Shown here: one piece after another, positions 43,264-55,240 of the stretch
How the letters are laid out: each line of letters begins with the position of its first letter
How positions within the stretch are numbered: position 1 is the first letter of the stretch
Source: Mortierella alpina
Lineage: Eukaryota; Mortierellomycota; Mortierellomycetes; Mortierellales; Mortierellaceae
Reading direction: 5' to 3'
Length of the DNA: 64,000 bases
Assembly (NCBI GenBank): GCA_029449245.1
Contig: JANATF010000001.1
Span: forward strand, 1,674,001 to 1,738,000
The notes under the pieces: model-generated
The model's input: the letters and a program-made list of their open reading frames with translations, nothing else
Database searches by the model: none
What the model was told of the DNA's origin: nothing
Made by a program: the position numbers and the translations under genes

Positions 43264-44381
43264 ACGGTGGGGTTTGCACCCATCCTAAGGAAATAATTGA
43301 AGGGAAAATCACTCTCTTAATTCCTCCTTACTTTCTTTTCTAAACAATCAAGACCAAGCAGCAGAACAGCACTTTTCTGATCATTCCTTGCATCACATTC
43401 TGTTCCTCCTTCACAACGACCCTTCGCACTTTTCTTAACGACCCAAAACTCAAAATCCGCTTTGCGACTACACTTTCGAAGCAGTCATCCGTGTCATTCA
43501 GCGCCTTTTACATTTTTTATCCCACGGAGATATCAATTTTTTTTTTTGCAGTCCCCCAATTGCCCAATTGCCCCTACAACAAACGCCCGCTGGAACTTGC
43601 ACCAAACAGAGGCCAGACTGCCACCATCTTTCCCTCGCTCATTCTAAACAGAACGACAAGCAGCTTTCTTGCAGCCAACAGCAATCGACAAACAAGCAAG
43701 GTAAAGCAGAGGCTTGTCATATTTAATGAGAGGCTCCAATATCGCATTGCTGAAACGCACTGTGTCGATCACTTCCTGCGACAAGGAGGATCGATGATGC
43801 GCAGCGCGGTCCTGTCGATGGAAATTGAGAGGAAGGAGGAGGAGGATGAGAGGATAAGAGAAGTGGGGAAGACAGCGAACAACTTTAGAGATTGGCGGCA
43901 CCAAAAAAAACAACACGGAAAACTAACTGTCTGCCTTTACTTCTTTTCTTTTACTTCCCTGCCTGAATGGTCCTTGCTCCGTACTCTGTTTTGTTTCTAT
44001 TGTATCGCCTTTTCCCTCACACCCCTGTGTCGCTCCTCTTAAGGATATTTTGTAAATTCTTTCAGTCTCAAACGGCCGTCTTTCCTTGCTTTCTTTTCTT
44101 TTCTCTTCTCTCTTTCTTCCCACTCTCATTTTTGCTCCCTCACTCTCGCAGTCTGTCTGCCCTGTCAACACACTGACACTTTGTTCCTGAACAAAGAAGA
44201 GCCGTTATCCCTCATACCCACTTGCCTACAGCTCAGTTCTCCTTTGCAAACGGCATCCGTCCTTTTCCACGCCACAACCTTCCGTTTCCTCATTTGTCCT
44301 ACCACAACATACTCCCTTCGCACCCTTTTAGGCCGATCTCCTTAAAAGTGCACTACAGACATACTGATATCGAAGAGAGTT

Positions 44382-47300
44382 ATGCATTCCAATAACACTC
44401 AAGTTCAGGTCCAGATTCCTGCGGCCTACTACTCGCTCGGATCGGTGGCCATGAATGGAGGTCTCGGCTTCAATGGCCACGAGCAAAGCACACACAGTAG
44501 CAACAACAACGGCAATAGCAATAGTGGCCCCACCACACCTCTTCACCCATATCACTCTGCAAGCAACACCATCTCCAGCCAGTTCCATCATCATCACTCT
44601 CAAAACCACCATCATTCTCACTCCCCAACGCAGGCCTCGGCATATCATGGCCAACAGTCGCAGCAGCAGCCATATACCTCTTCGCCCCACAGCAATGGCA
44701 ATAGCAACAACAATAATGGGTACCATGCTGATCTGCAGAAGACGATCCCCATTCAACATCAGGTCGATATCTACCAGCCTCCCCACCAACCCCTGGATCA
44801 GGAGTTGATGAATCCCCTTACAAACCGTCAGTTGAACAACCAACACGCGAGCCAATACCACGCACCTTACAACTACCATCAGCACTATTCATCGCATGAC
44901 CCCTACCATTACAGCAATGCCTCCAAGCAACAGTCGCAGCCTCCACAGCAGGCCGAGTCTGATCAGCAACAGCAGCGCTCAAATGCATCCACGCCTACAC
45001 CCACTGTCGCCTCCACTCTCTCCACCGTTTCCTCTGCATCCACGCCCTCGCTCTCCTCTAGCACGTCAACGCTGCAAAGCAACCAGGACTATGCATATGG
45101 TGGTAACGGCAGCAACAATCACAGCAGCAACAGCGGTGATACCAGTAATGGTAACCGGCCAAGCTCGCCTGCCTCGGCCAACACGCCATCGTCCTCGTTC
45201 CACATCCCTGCCTCTCCTGACCAGCTGAACGTTGGATCGCACCTCCCGTCGCCTCTGGCCAGCCACGCCGTTGGTATGACGCAGGCCATGCCCACTTGGA
45301 CGCCCAACAATGGTAGGTCATCTCTTACCTCAAATCGGACCCCTATTTCTTCATTCCCCGTCGTGCAAGTTTTTGCCTTCACAGTGTTGTGTCATGACCC
45401 TTTTTTTTCATCGGCTCTCGTTCACTGCCTGGTTGATGATGCAGAGGGCTCACAGCTAAAAATGGACCCAGCATAGTGTTTTCATATAGATTGGAAGCAT
45501 GACCTTGCCTTGGTTCGTTGCTCTTTGGTTGCTGTACCTTAATTTTTTTTTTCCTAACCCCTGTCTTTGTCTTGTTTTTCTTCTTGCCACTTTGGTTTCT
45601 GTAGGATCATCCATGGAGCAAGAGCTGCGGGGTAACTCTTCACCCAAGAATGACCGTCCATATTATCCTCAGGCACAGACATCATCTCACTTGTATAGGT
45701 AAGCAAACAATACCATTTTTCTTTCGCCGTTTTATGGAAAGCTCACGCTCACCTCTTACCTCGCTGTCATCACTGCGCATTCTAATTGTGTCCATTTTTT
45801 GTCTACTCCTCGACTAATTGCAGCCCACAGGACCAGCCCCAGCAGGCTCAGCAAGCTTGGGTTGCCAGTATGGCCGCGGACGAGTTCCTTGGTAAGGCAT
45901 TTTCTCCTGCACTCGTTTGTTTGTTATTTTCTATTTCATTGGGAGATCGCTTCCATTCGCTCGGGCAATTCCCCCCCAACGCTCTTCAATGCCCCTCCAA
46001 CGGCTTGTAGTGTCATCGAGGGGTGGTCGCACAAACACCGCCCAACGAAAAACTCGAGAAAGTGTAAATATCCCACGGTCCAACCTGCGGCCATTGGGTC
46101 GCCCAGTGGTCACCTGTGACAGGTCGACCAACAATAAGGGGAGGTTGAAAGTCAGCTCACCACAATTGTCTTTGTCTTGGAGCGTAAATAATAGCTACAT
46201 CAAAGATAGATGGGGGGTGTGCGATAATAATTGTCCGAGATGTTTGTCCAATCTTACTTCTGCTTTGTTTCCTAACCTGGTCGCGTCAAATCAATTTCAA
46301 TCATCGTAGAGCAAGATCGTCAGCAGCACCAGCATCAGCGCACCTACTCTCAGTCGGCAAGGAGCTCCTATGGACACAGCCAAGCAACCGTCGTCTCGCA
46401 GCCCAACCTGCCCGCCATGGGGGGCCTTCCCCTTCTGTCGCCCTCGAACATGCTGCAGTCTGATTACCAGTCGACCTCTTACCCCATGAGCATGCACGAG
46501 ACTCCTACGATCATGTCCCATCCTTCAATGGCATCGCCCGCCAACGGTAACAACAGTTCGCGCTACGGCGGTCCCATCCGAAACTCTCACAAGAAGACCA
46601 GAACCACCTCTATGGGATCGCAGCGAGAGTTTGGCAACAGAACCAGAGCCAACTCCGTCAACTCCACGGGTTCCTCAGTTGCTTCCAACGGTGTGCTGTC
46701 CACGCTTGCTACGACCTTGGGTTCGACCTCGCTCTCAGCTGCTGAATTGGCAGCAAAGGACGACGACGAGGACTCGGATTCGCCCACTACCATCCAGATG
46801 AGACCTCGTGCCAACACTGCCCCACGCAAGGCCGTCGCCGCTAGAGTTTTTGAGTGCTCTGTTCCTGGCTGCACGAAAGCCTACACTCAGCTCCATAACC
46901 TAAAGTCGCACGAGCGAACTGGTCACACCCCTGTGATCAAGTTGAAGCCTTTCCACTGTATCATCGAGGGGTGCGCCAAAGCCTTCTCGCAGCGCAAGTC
47001 GTTGGCGACCCACATCAAGACCGCCCATGCCGAGTTCAAGTTCAAGCCTTTCAAGTGCACACAGAATGGATGCACCAAAGCCTACACTCAGTTGCACAAC
47101 CTGCGCACGCACGAGAAGACGGTCCATCTCGTGGATCTGTCGAGGAAGCGCATCAAGAACCCCAACAACGGCAACCAATCGTCCATGGGGAACGGTTTTG
47201 ATAGCAAGGGCCAGGGCCAGTCGTACTACCAGCCACATCCCAACCAGGGTCCTCATGGACCTGGTTCGCACCATTCGGCTCTGAGCCTTGGTTATGGAGG

Positions 47301-47475
47301 ATTGGATGATCTCTCTGATCTTGGTTTGAACTCGACCGGTATGCCCGTGGGTGAAGACTCGCATCATTATTCGCGTCATCATCAGCATGCTCAGCCTCAG
47401 TACCACCATCAGCAACCCTCGTACGCGCGTCTGCCTCATCTGAACCCCATTTCTGGCATGCACGACCGTCCTTGA
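44382..47475 (+). CDS. C2H2 zinc-finger transcription factor with three TFIIIA-type fingers
   Basis: Four exons: 44382-45312, 45605-45698, 45824-45891 and 46310-47475, with phases closing at 752 aa. The N-terminal two thirds are disordered, rich in Asn, Ser, His and Gln, typical of fungal regulators. Three consecutive C2H2 fingers occupy about residues 545-638: CSVPGCTKAYTQLHNLKSH, CIIEGCAKAFSQRKSLATH and CTQNGCTKAYTQLHNLRTH, each with the second His of the pair shortly after. Fingers 1 and 3 are near-duplicates (TKAYTQLHNL), so they may read similar base triplets. The tail is again His/Gln/Pro-rich. It is presumed to be a nuclear DNA-binding protein; the target is unknown. The long gene-free region and long leader upstream fit a highly regulated gene. 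Confidence 0.88.
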
Positions 47476-47970
47476 AAGGATTGCCTTGCGGGTACAACTC
47501 TTTTTTTTTTTTCTCTCTCTTTCCCCTTTCTCGTACATGCTTCATAATTTCTTGTATCATTTTTCCCCATTACTTTCGTTTTTTTATATACTTTGCTCTC
47601 TTTCCTTCTTCATATGTTAGATATTGTACCATAGCAATTCGCCCTTTATCGCTCTTTCACTCGATATATCCTACTTCTTGCATAGCTGTCATAAAAAGTA
47701 CTTTAAAAAAAAACTTTGTGTATATACGTAAGCGGTTTACGTATTGTTTTTGCTGGTGCTCGAGCCTCAGAATTGTCCTCTAATGGGCAAAGAATGCCGA
47801 GAGTGCGGGTAGTAAGGTCGCTCACAGAGTCACAGTTACAAGATGAAGAATGTCACCAATTTTTCAGGGGAAGGGTATTGTTCTCAACAAAATAACGACG
47901 CTTATATGTACACCATGCATCCTAATGCAATTGGCTATAGTCTAAAGGAGAGTTCGAACTACAGATTCAT
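47476..47970. other. Convergent 3' intergenic region
   Basis: T-rich 3' flanks of the C2H2 gene and of the convergent secreted-protein gene. No gene seen. Confidence 0.4.
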
Positions 47971-48522
47971 CTAGTTTTCCATTGCCTTCTCAACCTCCAC
48001 TCTACTTTTCTGAATGGCTGCCAAGAAGGCGGCGTCGTAGGGTTTGTCACATTCTTGCTCGGAGCACTTCAAAGCCTTGCTCTGAATTTCCGGGATGTAG
48101 AGCCACTGGAGGAATGGCACCTTGCCCTTTTGTTCTAGCACATCGGCGCAGTACTGGCCCATGTTCCAGTGAATGACCCACTTCTTGCCCTCGTACTTGT
48201 CGGTGATATCTTTCATTGTTTTCATTTCATCCAGCAGGTTCTTGACGCACTTGTCAACAACATCCACCTCTTCAAGCCATTTGACCCTTGTAGTGCCTTT
48301 TAGCACATCTTTTAGCACGTCTCTCAGGTTCTTGGTGTAGCACTGAGCCTTGCAACGGTTGACTTTCAAGGTGGGTTCGTACAATTCATCCAAAAATTTC
48401 TCGCTGATCACTTTGATCTCACTGGCGGTAATGTCACCCGCAGGTGCGGCCTGGACGTGCGTGAGTGCGAGGAGAGCGATGGCTGCGGTGCTAAGCACAG
48501 TCTTGAAAGCGATGTAGACCAT
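47971..48522 (-). CDS. Small secreted protein (183 aa)
   Basis: Intronless gene. The N-terminus MVYIAFKTVLSTAAIALLAL is a signal peptide, with likely cleavage after VQA at residue 25. The mature protein is about 158 residues, helical and charged. Six cysteines in the mature part (RCKAQC, DKC, QYC, LKC, EQEC) could form three disulfides. I do not recognise a family; it resembles small secreted fungal proteins in general features. On the minus strand, GGTATAAAAA at 48653-48645 lies about 125 bp upstream and is a likely TATA box. Confidence 0.75.
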   Translation of the reverse strand: MVYIAFKTVLSTAAIALLALTHVQAAPAGDITASEIKVISEKFLDELYEPTLKVNRCKAQCYTKNLRDVLKDVLKGTTRVKWLEEVDVVDKCVKNLLDEMKTMKDITDKYEGKKWVIHWNMGQYCADVLEQKGKVPFLQWLYIPEIQSKALKCSEQECDKPYDAAFLAAIQKSRVEVEKAMEN

Positions 48523-48644
48523 GGCGGGATACGCTTCTATGTGAAAGAGACGAGATAATCTGGATCGAGGGTAGATTGTGCTGGGTAATGGGTGGGGGTT
48601 TAGGGCTTGAATGATAAGCGTTTAAACAGAGAAACCAACGTCCT

Positions 48645-48653
48645 TTTTATACC
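48645..48653 (-). promoter_or_regulatory. TATA box of the 183-aa secreted protein gene
   Basis: Minus strand GTATAAAAA about 125 bp before the ATG at 48522. Confidence 0.5.
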
Positions 48654-49523
48654 AGAAAGAAAAAGTCACCATTCTTCTACCTCCTTGGTGGTCGTATGCA
48701 TCTTAGCATAGAACATTCACATGTTGTAGTATTCCAAGGGTTGTTAGCCTGAGGTGGTTTGCCGAACGTAGGGCCAGGGTCATTGCCCTTGGCCCCTCGA
48801 GCATTGTGTCCCTGGCCACATCCATCAGGACTACTATCCTATGAAGCAGCAAACGCCGTCAAGGTACTCTACAAGGGTGAAAAGAAAGCATTGACGAGCC
48901 ATGACGACGATGGTGTAGCAAAGATGTACTGAGAATCATGTACGGCACATCAGGGACTCTTTTCCTAAAAGAAAAAGGATGTAGGGTGCATTTTCGACTC
49001 CTGCTTCTCTGCCTAAGGGTGGTCCTTCGATTGCTGCAAGGCGGGAGGGTTTAAAGGTCCAGGGCTGCAGTTCATGCTGAATTGAACCGCCTCTCCTACC
49101 GGCGGCCTTTTCTGTCCGATTGCGTTTACTTTTTTCAACTGTTAATGCGAAAGTGCGCGAGCAATCAGTGGTGATTTGTTTCCTACATGTTGATCTGCGC
49201 CTTATGGTCGGTCATCCTTTGATCAGGGACCATTGCTAAAGTTAGCATCCACTTCTTATGGTGTCCTCATGCGCACGCACTCTCCCCTTGCCTCTTAATA
49301 GGACCAATCGGTTGTCATTACCTTGCTTGCACCAGGGGAACTCTGTGCAGCTCCTTCCAGCAAAAAGTTCATCCCAAGACCGGTCTTCCACGCCAATACG
49401 TGGTGTCTAGATGACGAGTTCAGTTTCTGCGTGCGTCAAAAAGCAAAAGTGGCTCTCCTTCATATTACATTTTCTCGCGTAGCCCATGTTCAAAATGATA
49501 TTTATATAGGGTATGTTGCTAGA
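48654..49523. other. Intergenic region
   Basis: About 0.9 kb between the promoter of the secreted-protein gene and the 3' end of the large GT49 gene. Only short random-looking frames. Confidence 0.4.
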
Positions 49524-52500
49524 TCATCCTGCAAGACCCAGCTGCCGGTAGTGCTCTTCGAGTCGTTCGGCAACCTCTTCGAAAGATCCATCTCGGCTTA
49601 TATTTACAGGCGGACCCATCTCCCGTCCCTCGTCCACAATGCCACGGTCCCCTGGACTAAGAGTCGCTGTATGATCTTGGCCGCCATAAGCACCACCATT
49701 GGCACCTCCAAGAGCGGGATTCTGAGCAGTGGTCGCCTCACCATCCTTGGGGAACGCAAACCGGTTACGGTCCCCCTCATGTTCCGGTAGAATGATCCCC
49801 TGCCGATACTGCTCTAGTTTATCGCCAGTCAGTTCATCAGGGTTCACGGGCGGATGTAGCTGCTGCGCCAGATCCTGACCCAATGGGTCACTCGCAGCTG
49901 CCTTGTTATCTCCAGTGTGGTTCTCAACCGCGGCGTCGACATCAATACCCTCAATCGGAAGGAATTCCTCCGGCGGTGGTGGCACATAATATGTCTTGGG
50001 ATGGACCCCACCCCAAACTCGCCCCCTGGGTCGACTCATGAAGGGATCCAGATGCTGCTCATCGTCAACAATCTGTCGCCCCAGGGCTCCCTTTCTTGGT
50101 CCGTAACGTCGATCATCTCCCTCGGTATATGAGCCATCCTCGTCTTGACGATGGCTTGTCATCTGCAGCCTAGTCCTCTTCCTCTGAGCGTTTTCGTCAG
50201 CGATAAAGATGGGGTCCTCCAACAGACTATTCGGATGCTTTTGTTCAAAGTCCTGGGCCATCTGATCGGCCGATTTCAAAAACCCATCAAAGGCAGCACA
50301 CTGATGCCGAAGATTGTCAGCCTTGTGTGTATACCATTCACCCGTGACGATCATTCGCTCCAACGTCGTAAAGCAAAGTTCTTGTTGGAACGAGACAAAG
50401 AGCTGTTTGTTGAGGATTCGGCCATTCTTGCGGTTGGTGGTAGGGTAGTCGTGGTACTGATGGATCAAAAAGTCCTGCGGCATCACCCAAAAGTCGATCC
50501 CTGATATGTAAATCTCAAACAGACAGGCCTGTAAATAAAAAGCCAAGACAAAGAAAAAAAAGGGAAAAAGTAAGCACGATGGACGCACAGCGTGCTTCAG
50601 AGCGCCACATAGGCTGGCAATGGAGTTGAATAGTGACCATCACGCGGAGTGAAAACACAAAGCATAAAACGTAGGATATAATAAATACATACCGCCTTGT
50701 TAGCACCATAGCCGACAAATCGCTCGTCGCACCAAGGTGTTCCCTCGCGCTTCAAGATAATGTATGGCTCGTATTTCGGCTCAAAGTTGGTGACCTTGTA
50801 GGGCCTCTCGCCTTCAGCCTCCTGATCCAGATAGTTTTGCCTTTCATCCATCTTCCATCGACTCCCCGGATTAGGTGCATTCGGGTTCATCCTCATCCAC
50901 CGTGGTGTGTCTGTTGCAGCATGACCTGGAGGGAATGAGTCGTGAAAAACGCGGATATCTCCCTTCTCAATTAGCGGTATGAGATCCTTTTTGGTATCCG
51001 GAAAGTACTTTGAGTCCTTGGGATCTTCTTCCACCTTGTACTCAAATGCAGGGACCACTAGCGCAGCTCCTGAAGAGAGTAGATCTTGGATCCTGGGATC
51101 ATGATGTAGGTGATTTTTGAGTCCTGAAGGAATGTGAAAGTCGACTATTGCAAAGGACATGATAACCATTAGTACCACACGTTCAATAGGTCAAAGCGAG
51201 TTCCGATATATATGGGACACTAAGAAAAACGTAAATATCCTTACCATCCAGCATCATGAAGTAGTCCGTTCGCGCAAACATTCTTGCAACATTGCGCCAC
51301 ATGTTGAGCTGGAAATCGACATTGTCCACAATGACATGAAGGTCCACATATTTCCTTAGAATTGAGTTCTCCTGAAAGAATTCGTTCAGCTCGTGAAAGC
51401 TTTTATCTTGGTCCGCATCCGTCCGAATATGTGTCGCGACCGAGATAGGGCCCCGGTACTGTCGGACCAACTTGAGAAACACCCCATATCGATCTGGCGT
51501 GATCAAAGTTGTGATGGTCACTAGCGAGGGATCAACTTGAACTGCCTCGGCTTCTTCACCATCATGATCTCCTTCTGGACTGTAGAAATCATCATCGTCA
51601 TGCTTGTCGTCGTCGTCATTTTCGTCTTTGAAGGACGCCCGAAAGTAAAAGGGGATCACGCGAGTTGGCTGCATGGCGCCATTGAATGCCTTCGTAAGCA
51701 TGTAATCCTCACTAACCCGTGCAACAGCCTTGGCTATTAGTAATAAAATAAAAACAGGGCGTAGTCAGCTCGTTGTAAAGAAAATGTTCCAGCTTCAGTT
51801 ACCCATGAAAATTGGTTAACAAAGCCCGGGTTGCTTACAATTGTCAATGTCTCGCGTGTCTAGGGCCCATTGATGTGAGCTGTAATTCTGTGCCTCGACA
51901 TCGAATGGTGAGACTACCCTTGTTTGTATGTTTGACTTTCCAAGCATTTTACGGATCCGGAGTTGCTGTTCACTGTAATCAAAACTCCTCCGCTTGCTCC
52001 TTGAGCCAGTGGTGCCGTCAGGACTGCTTTCCAAGAATATCAGATGTAAAGTAGTGAAGCACACTGAGCCCGCTAGGCACAGGAGTACCACAAGGCGCAC
52101 ACAGGGATGAAGCCTCCGGCTCTTTCTTAGACAAAACAGTCGTGACCGCAAGACCCTCGCTGGAGCCGTAAAGATCAAAGGGAAACCAGGAGGTTGTTGA
52201 TGGTTGTTGGACGACCGATGGTCCTTCTTGCGCTCATGCAAGTCGTTGTCCTGATCACTGTAGTCGCCTCCGCCTGCATCTGTCCCATACGACTGAGTTT
52301 CCCGTGCTTCATTCCATGACATTCCCGGAGACCTGCCAGCGTTCTGGAAATCAGCGCCTTCTGTTCGGCATGACGTTGAGCTCTGGGCTCCCTCAGGTAT
52401 AAAATGAATTTGGCTTGGATCAACCGATCCATTCATGTCGCTATACCTGTTTAGTCCGGGCGAAGCAGGATATCGATGGAAAACTGGGGACGACGGGGTG

Positions 52501-53315
52501 GAGGAGCGACCGTCCACGCTGGGTATATATCCTGTACGGGATTTGACTGACGATGAAGCGGTGGCTCTATGAGGCGACCTCTCGCCGGCCGCAGCATGCG
52601 CGTTTCTCCATGGAGGAACATCGCCCGATCGGGTGTTCATCCGTCCTAGACCTGTTCCAAATCCTGTTCTGGGGTGGGCGTACTTGCCAGCTACCGCTGG
52701 AATGTAGCGTGGGCCTGCTGGCGAAGACGGCGACTGGTCGAGCAATTCTGCGTTCCAAAGCTGTGCTTCCAAAGGCTGCTGCTGCTGAGCCATCGAGCCG
52801 CCGCCATTCGTTGTCGGTGACCTCTTGTCTGTGTGAGCTGTGCTGTCTGCGGATGCTGGTGAGACTGATGTCGCGGGTGTACTAGGGGTTCCAGAGATCA
52901 TAGTTGACAGATTCAACATCACTCCATGACTATTCCTCTTCATGGCATTAGGTGACGAGGTCACTGAAGGCGGTGAGGACAATGTGGAGAGGGCGGACAG
53001 GCTTGAAGCTGATGTTCCCGAGTGGCCATCGGTGCCGATGGCGGGCAGCCTCTGGGGATTCCATGGCTTCCATGGCTGATACGGCTGATGCGACTGGTGC
53101 GACTGGTGCGACTGTCGCTGCAGTTTGGTGTCGATGCTGCTCCTGCGGATGCTGCTATGGGAGACGCGCTCGCTCTCTGCGCTGTCCCGTCGGGCGGTGT
53201 TGGCTGTTGGGGATGCGAGGTTGAATGCGTCCTGGGGAATGGAGACGGTGATGGCGGTGTCCTCGCCATCGTCGTCGTCCTTTGGCCGCTTTGCAGGCGC
53301 GCGCTTCTTGAACAT
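49524..53315 (-). CDS. GT49 (LARGE/B4GAT1-like) glycosyltransferase, long form with disordered extensions
   Basis: Four exons: 53315-51839, 51733-51245, 51144-50693 and 50528-49524. Phases close at 1140 aa. The start at 53315 (MFKKRAPAKRPKDDDDGED) is preferred; an in-frame Met at 53372 adds 19 Ser/Pro residues. A Ser/Pro/Gln-rich, presumably cytosolic region of about 400 residues precedes a membrane anchor (VRLVVLLCLAGSVCFTTLHL). The lumenal GT49 domain has SLVTITTLITPDRYGVFLKL, the stretch NMWRNVARMFARTDYFMMLD completed by VDFH with DxD at 655/657, GTPWCDERFVGYGANKA and LDFLIHQ-like MPQDFLIHQYHDY. After it comes a disordered, acidic/Pro-rich tail of about 230 residues, absent from the paralogue at 15.1-16.7 kb. 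The last three exons correspond to those of that paralogue. Likely Golgi-resident; acceptor unknown. Confidence 0.88.
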
Positions 53316-53395
53316 GGCTGTATGCAGCAAGGGGGATGGGATGGGCGACGAAGGTGATGGCGAGGAGAGCACAGAGGGAGGAAAGACCAGGCCAG

Positions 53396-53425
53396 AACAG
53401 GACAGGACAGGATAGGATAGGACGG
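53396..53425 (+). repeat. AGGAC/AGGAT pentamer microsatellite
   Basis: Short array of five-base units just upstream of the large GT49 gene. Confidence 0.8.
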
Positions 53426-53691
53426 GCCAGGACTGGCCAGGTCAAGGCATGTCCGCGGCCAATCGCAGCGCAGGAGACAAGAGAAAGCACACAGGGGGCG
53501 GCCAAGGCCAGCCACACATTCCTGCGGGCACGTGTGTTGGCATGGCGAGCGACGCGTTTTGGATCCCCACACCTGTTGCGCGCTAGCAGCCTGGTCCATG
53601 CATTCCTGGATTCAGGCTGCTCGTTTTTATTTGTGGAAATCCTGTTGTTGCTTTTTATCATATCACTTGCTGTTGCTATAGTTTTTAATGC

Positions 53692-53733
53692 TCTGTCTGT
53701 CTGTCTGCCTGTCTGTCTGTCTGTCTGTCTGTC
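53692..53733 (+). repeat. (CTGT)n microsatellite
   Basis: About ten CTGT units with one CTGC interruption, between the large GT49 gene and the 3' end of the next gene. Confidence 0.9.
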
Positions 53734-53845
53734 CATTATTCTTCACACCTCGCCATGTCTCGCTATATTGCAATTGCGCAAGCCTATGTACTCTCGCCTC
53801 TTTCCCTCTTGACCTCTGTCTTTCTGCCATGCAAGGGCTGAGAGC

Positions 53846-55240
53846 TCAGTTGCGGCGCAAAAACTGGTACCGCTCGACGGGAGCCTTGGCCTGCTTCTTT
53901 CCGCTGGCCTTCTTCTTTCCATTGGCCTTCTTCTTTCCGCTGGCAGCCCCTTGCAAGTCAGCATCATCTACGTCCTCGTCCTCATCTGGGATCTCATCGA
54001 CTTCGGCATCATCGTCATCATCATCGTCACCGTCACCGTTCTCCTCGTTCTCCTCGTCCTCATCCTCGCCATCCTCGCCATCCTCGTCATCCTTGTCATC
54101 CTTGTCATCTCCATTCTTCTTCGTAGAACCCTGGGCGATCGGGTCCTCGGAGGAGTCGCTATCGTCCGGGCTCATGAACTGGTCAATATCCACATCAGTG
54201 TAAGCGCTGTTTTCGTGCGCGCCATCGATGTCATTCTCCTGCTGATTGTCAACCTCGGGATCTTCAGAGTCTATGTCGCTGGGAAAGGTTTCGGGGTCCG
54301 AAAACGCACAATGCGTTGGTGTGGGAGGGCAGGTGGGGACAACAGTGATGGTCGTGTAAACCACACAGCTACCATCCTCGTTATGGTGGCAGTTTCGGTG
54401 ATGATCGTGGTGCAAGGCCTGGCAGTTCTTGTCCTCCTTTGTCTTCTTTGGTTTGGAATGCGGGTGGCTCTCTGCAGCCTCGAATTTCTCCTCATGGTGG
54501 CTATGGTCCACCTTTTTGTGGCTGTTGCTGGTGTGGTGGTGGTGCTGCGTTTTCTTGCTGTGGCTGTCCTCTTTTTTCTTTTCCTTCTCCTCGACCTTGG
54601 CTTCATCCTTGTCCTCGACCTTCTTCTCCTCCTTCTTGTCTTTCTTCTTGTCTTCCTTCTTTTTGTCCTCCCCGCCCTCCTCCTTCTTGGCTTCCTCCTT
54701 CTTGGTTTCCTCCTTCTTGGCTTCCTCCTTCTTGGCTTCCTCCTTCTTGGCTTCCTCCTTCTTGGCTTCCTCCTTCTTGGCTTCCTCCTTCTTGGCTTCC
54801 TCCTTCTCATCTTTCTCGACCTCTTTTTCTTTCTTGTCATCCACCTCGGCCTTCATATCTCCCTTGACCTTGCTCGTCTTCTTGGTCGTCATGACCTTCT
54901 TCTTCAAAGCTGCAGCCTTCACAGCCGCCGCGGCCTTGACCTTCTTTTCTCCTTCGGCTGCATATGTGTTGAAGATATGGACACGACTCTCGAGCTCCTT
55001 CAAAGAGGGATACAAGTTGGGGTCCAGATTCTTCACGCCCTCAGTCGAGATCACATCGGGTTCGGGTGCGACAGTTTCTGGCGCAACACTCGCGTCTGCG
55101 ATCACGACAGCTGCAGGTACAGCGGCGGGGGCGACGGCGGGGGCAACTTCGGGCGCAGCTGCTGCTGCAGGTGCCACTTGGGCCTGAGCAGTCGACAGGG
55201 CGACAAGGGCGCAAGCGCCCAAAAGGGTAATCAGACGCAT
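53846..55240 (-). CDS. Secreted low-complexity protein with KKEEA repeats, His-rich and acidic regions (464 aa)
   Basis: Single exon. Signal peptide MRLITLLGACALVALSTAQA, cleavage near residue 20. An Ala/Pro/Val-rich segment follows, then a Lys/Glu segment with an EKEEA unit and eight KKEE(A/T/G) pentads at about residues 144-188. After that comes a His-rich stretch (HHHHTSNSHKKVDHSHHEE) that could bind metal ions. A short cysteine-containing block (NCQAL...NCHH...SCVVY...TCPP...HCAF) is the only part that looks foldable. The rest is an Asp/Glu-rich region and a Lys-rich tail (ASGKKKANGKKKASGKKQAK). It is probably a secreted or cell-wall protein; the family is not recognised. The start is the Met directly before the signal peptide (AATAATG). 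Long frames on the opposite strand are a by-product of the repeats. Confidence 0.75.
   Translation of the reverse strand: MRLITLLGACALVALSTAQAQVAPAAAAAPEVAPAVAPAAVPAAVVIADASVAPETVAPEPDVISTEGVKNLDPNLYPSLKELESRVHIFNTYAAEGEKKVKAAAAVKAAALKKKVMTTKKTSKVKGDMKAEVDDKKEKEVEKDEKEEAKKEEAKKEEAKKEEAKKEEAKKEEAKKEETKKEEAKKEEGGEDKKKEDKKKDKKEEKKVEDKDEAKVEEKEKKKEDSHSKKTQHHHHTSNSHKKVDHSHHEEKFEAAESHPHSKPKKTKEDKNCQALHHDHHRNCHHNEDGSCVVYTTITVVPTCPPTPTHCAFSDPETFPSDIDSEDPEVDNQQENDIDGAHENSAYTDVDIDQFMSPDDSDSSEDPIAQGSTKKNGDDKDDKDDEDGEDGEDEDEENEENGDGDDDDDDDAEVDEIPDEDEDVDDADLQGAASGKKKANGKKKASGKKQAKAPVERYQFLRRN
54679..54811 (-). repeat. 15-bp coding minisatellite (KKEEA)
   Basis: Nine near-identical 15-bp units. The plus strand reads CTCCTTCTTGGCTTC repeatedly, with one variant changing Ala to Thr. 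This is likely to vary in copy number between strains. Confidence 0.85.
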
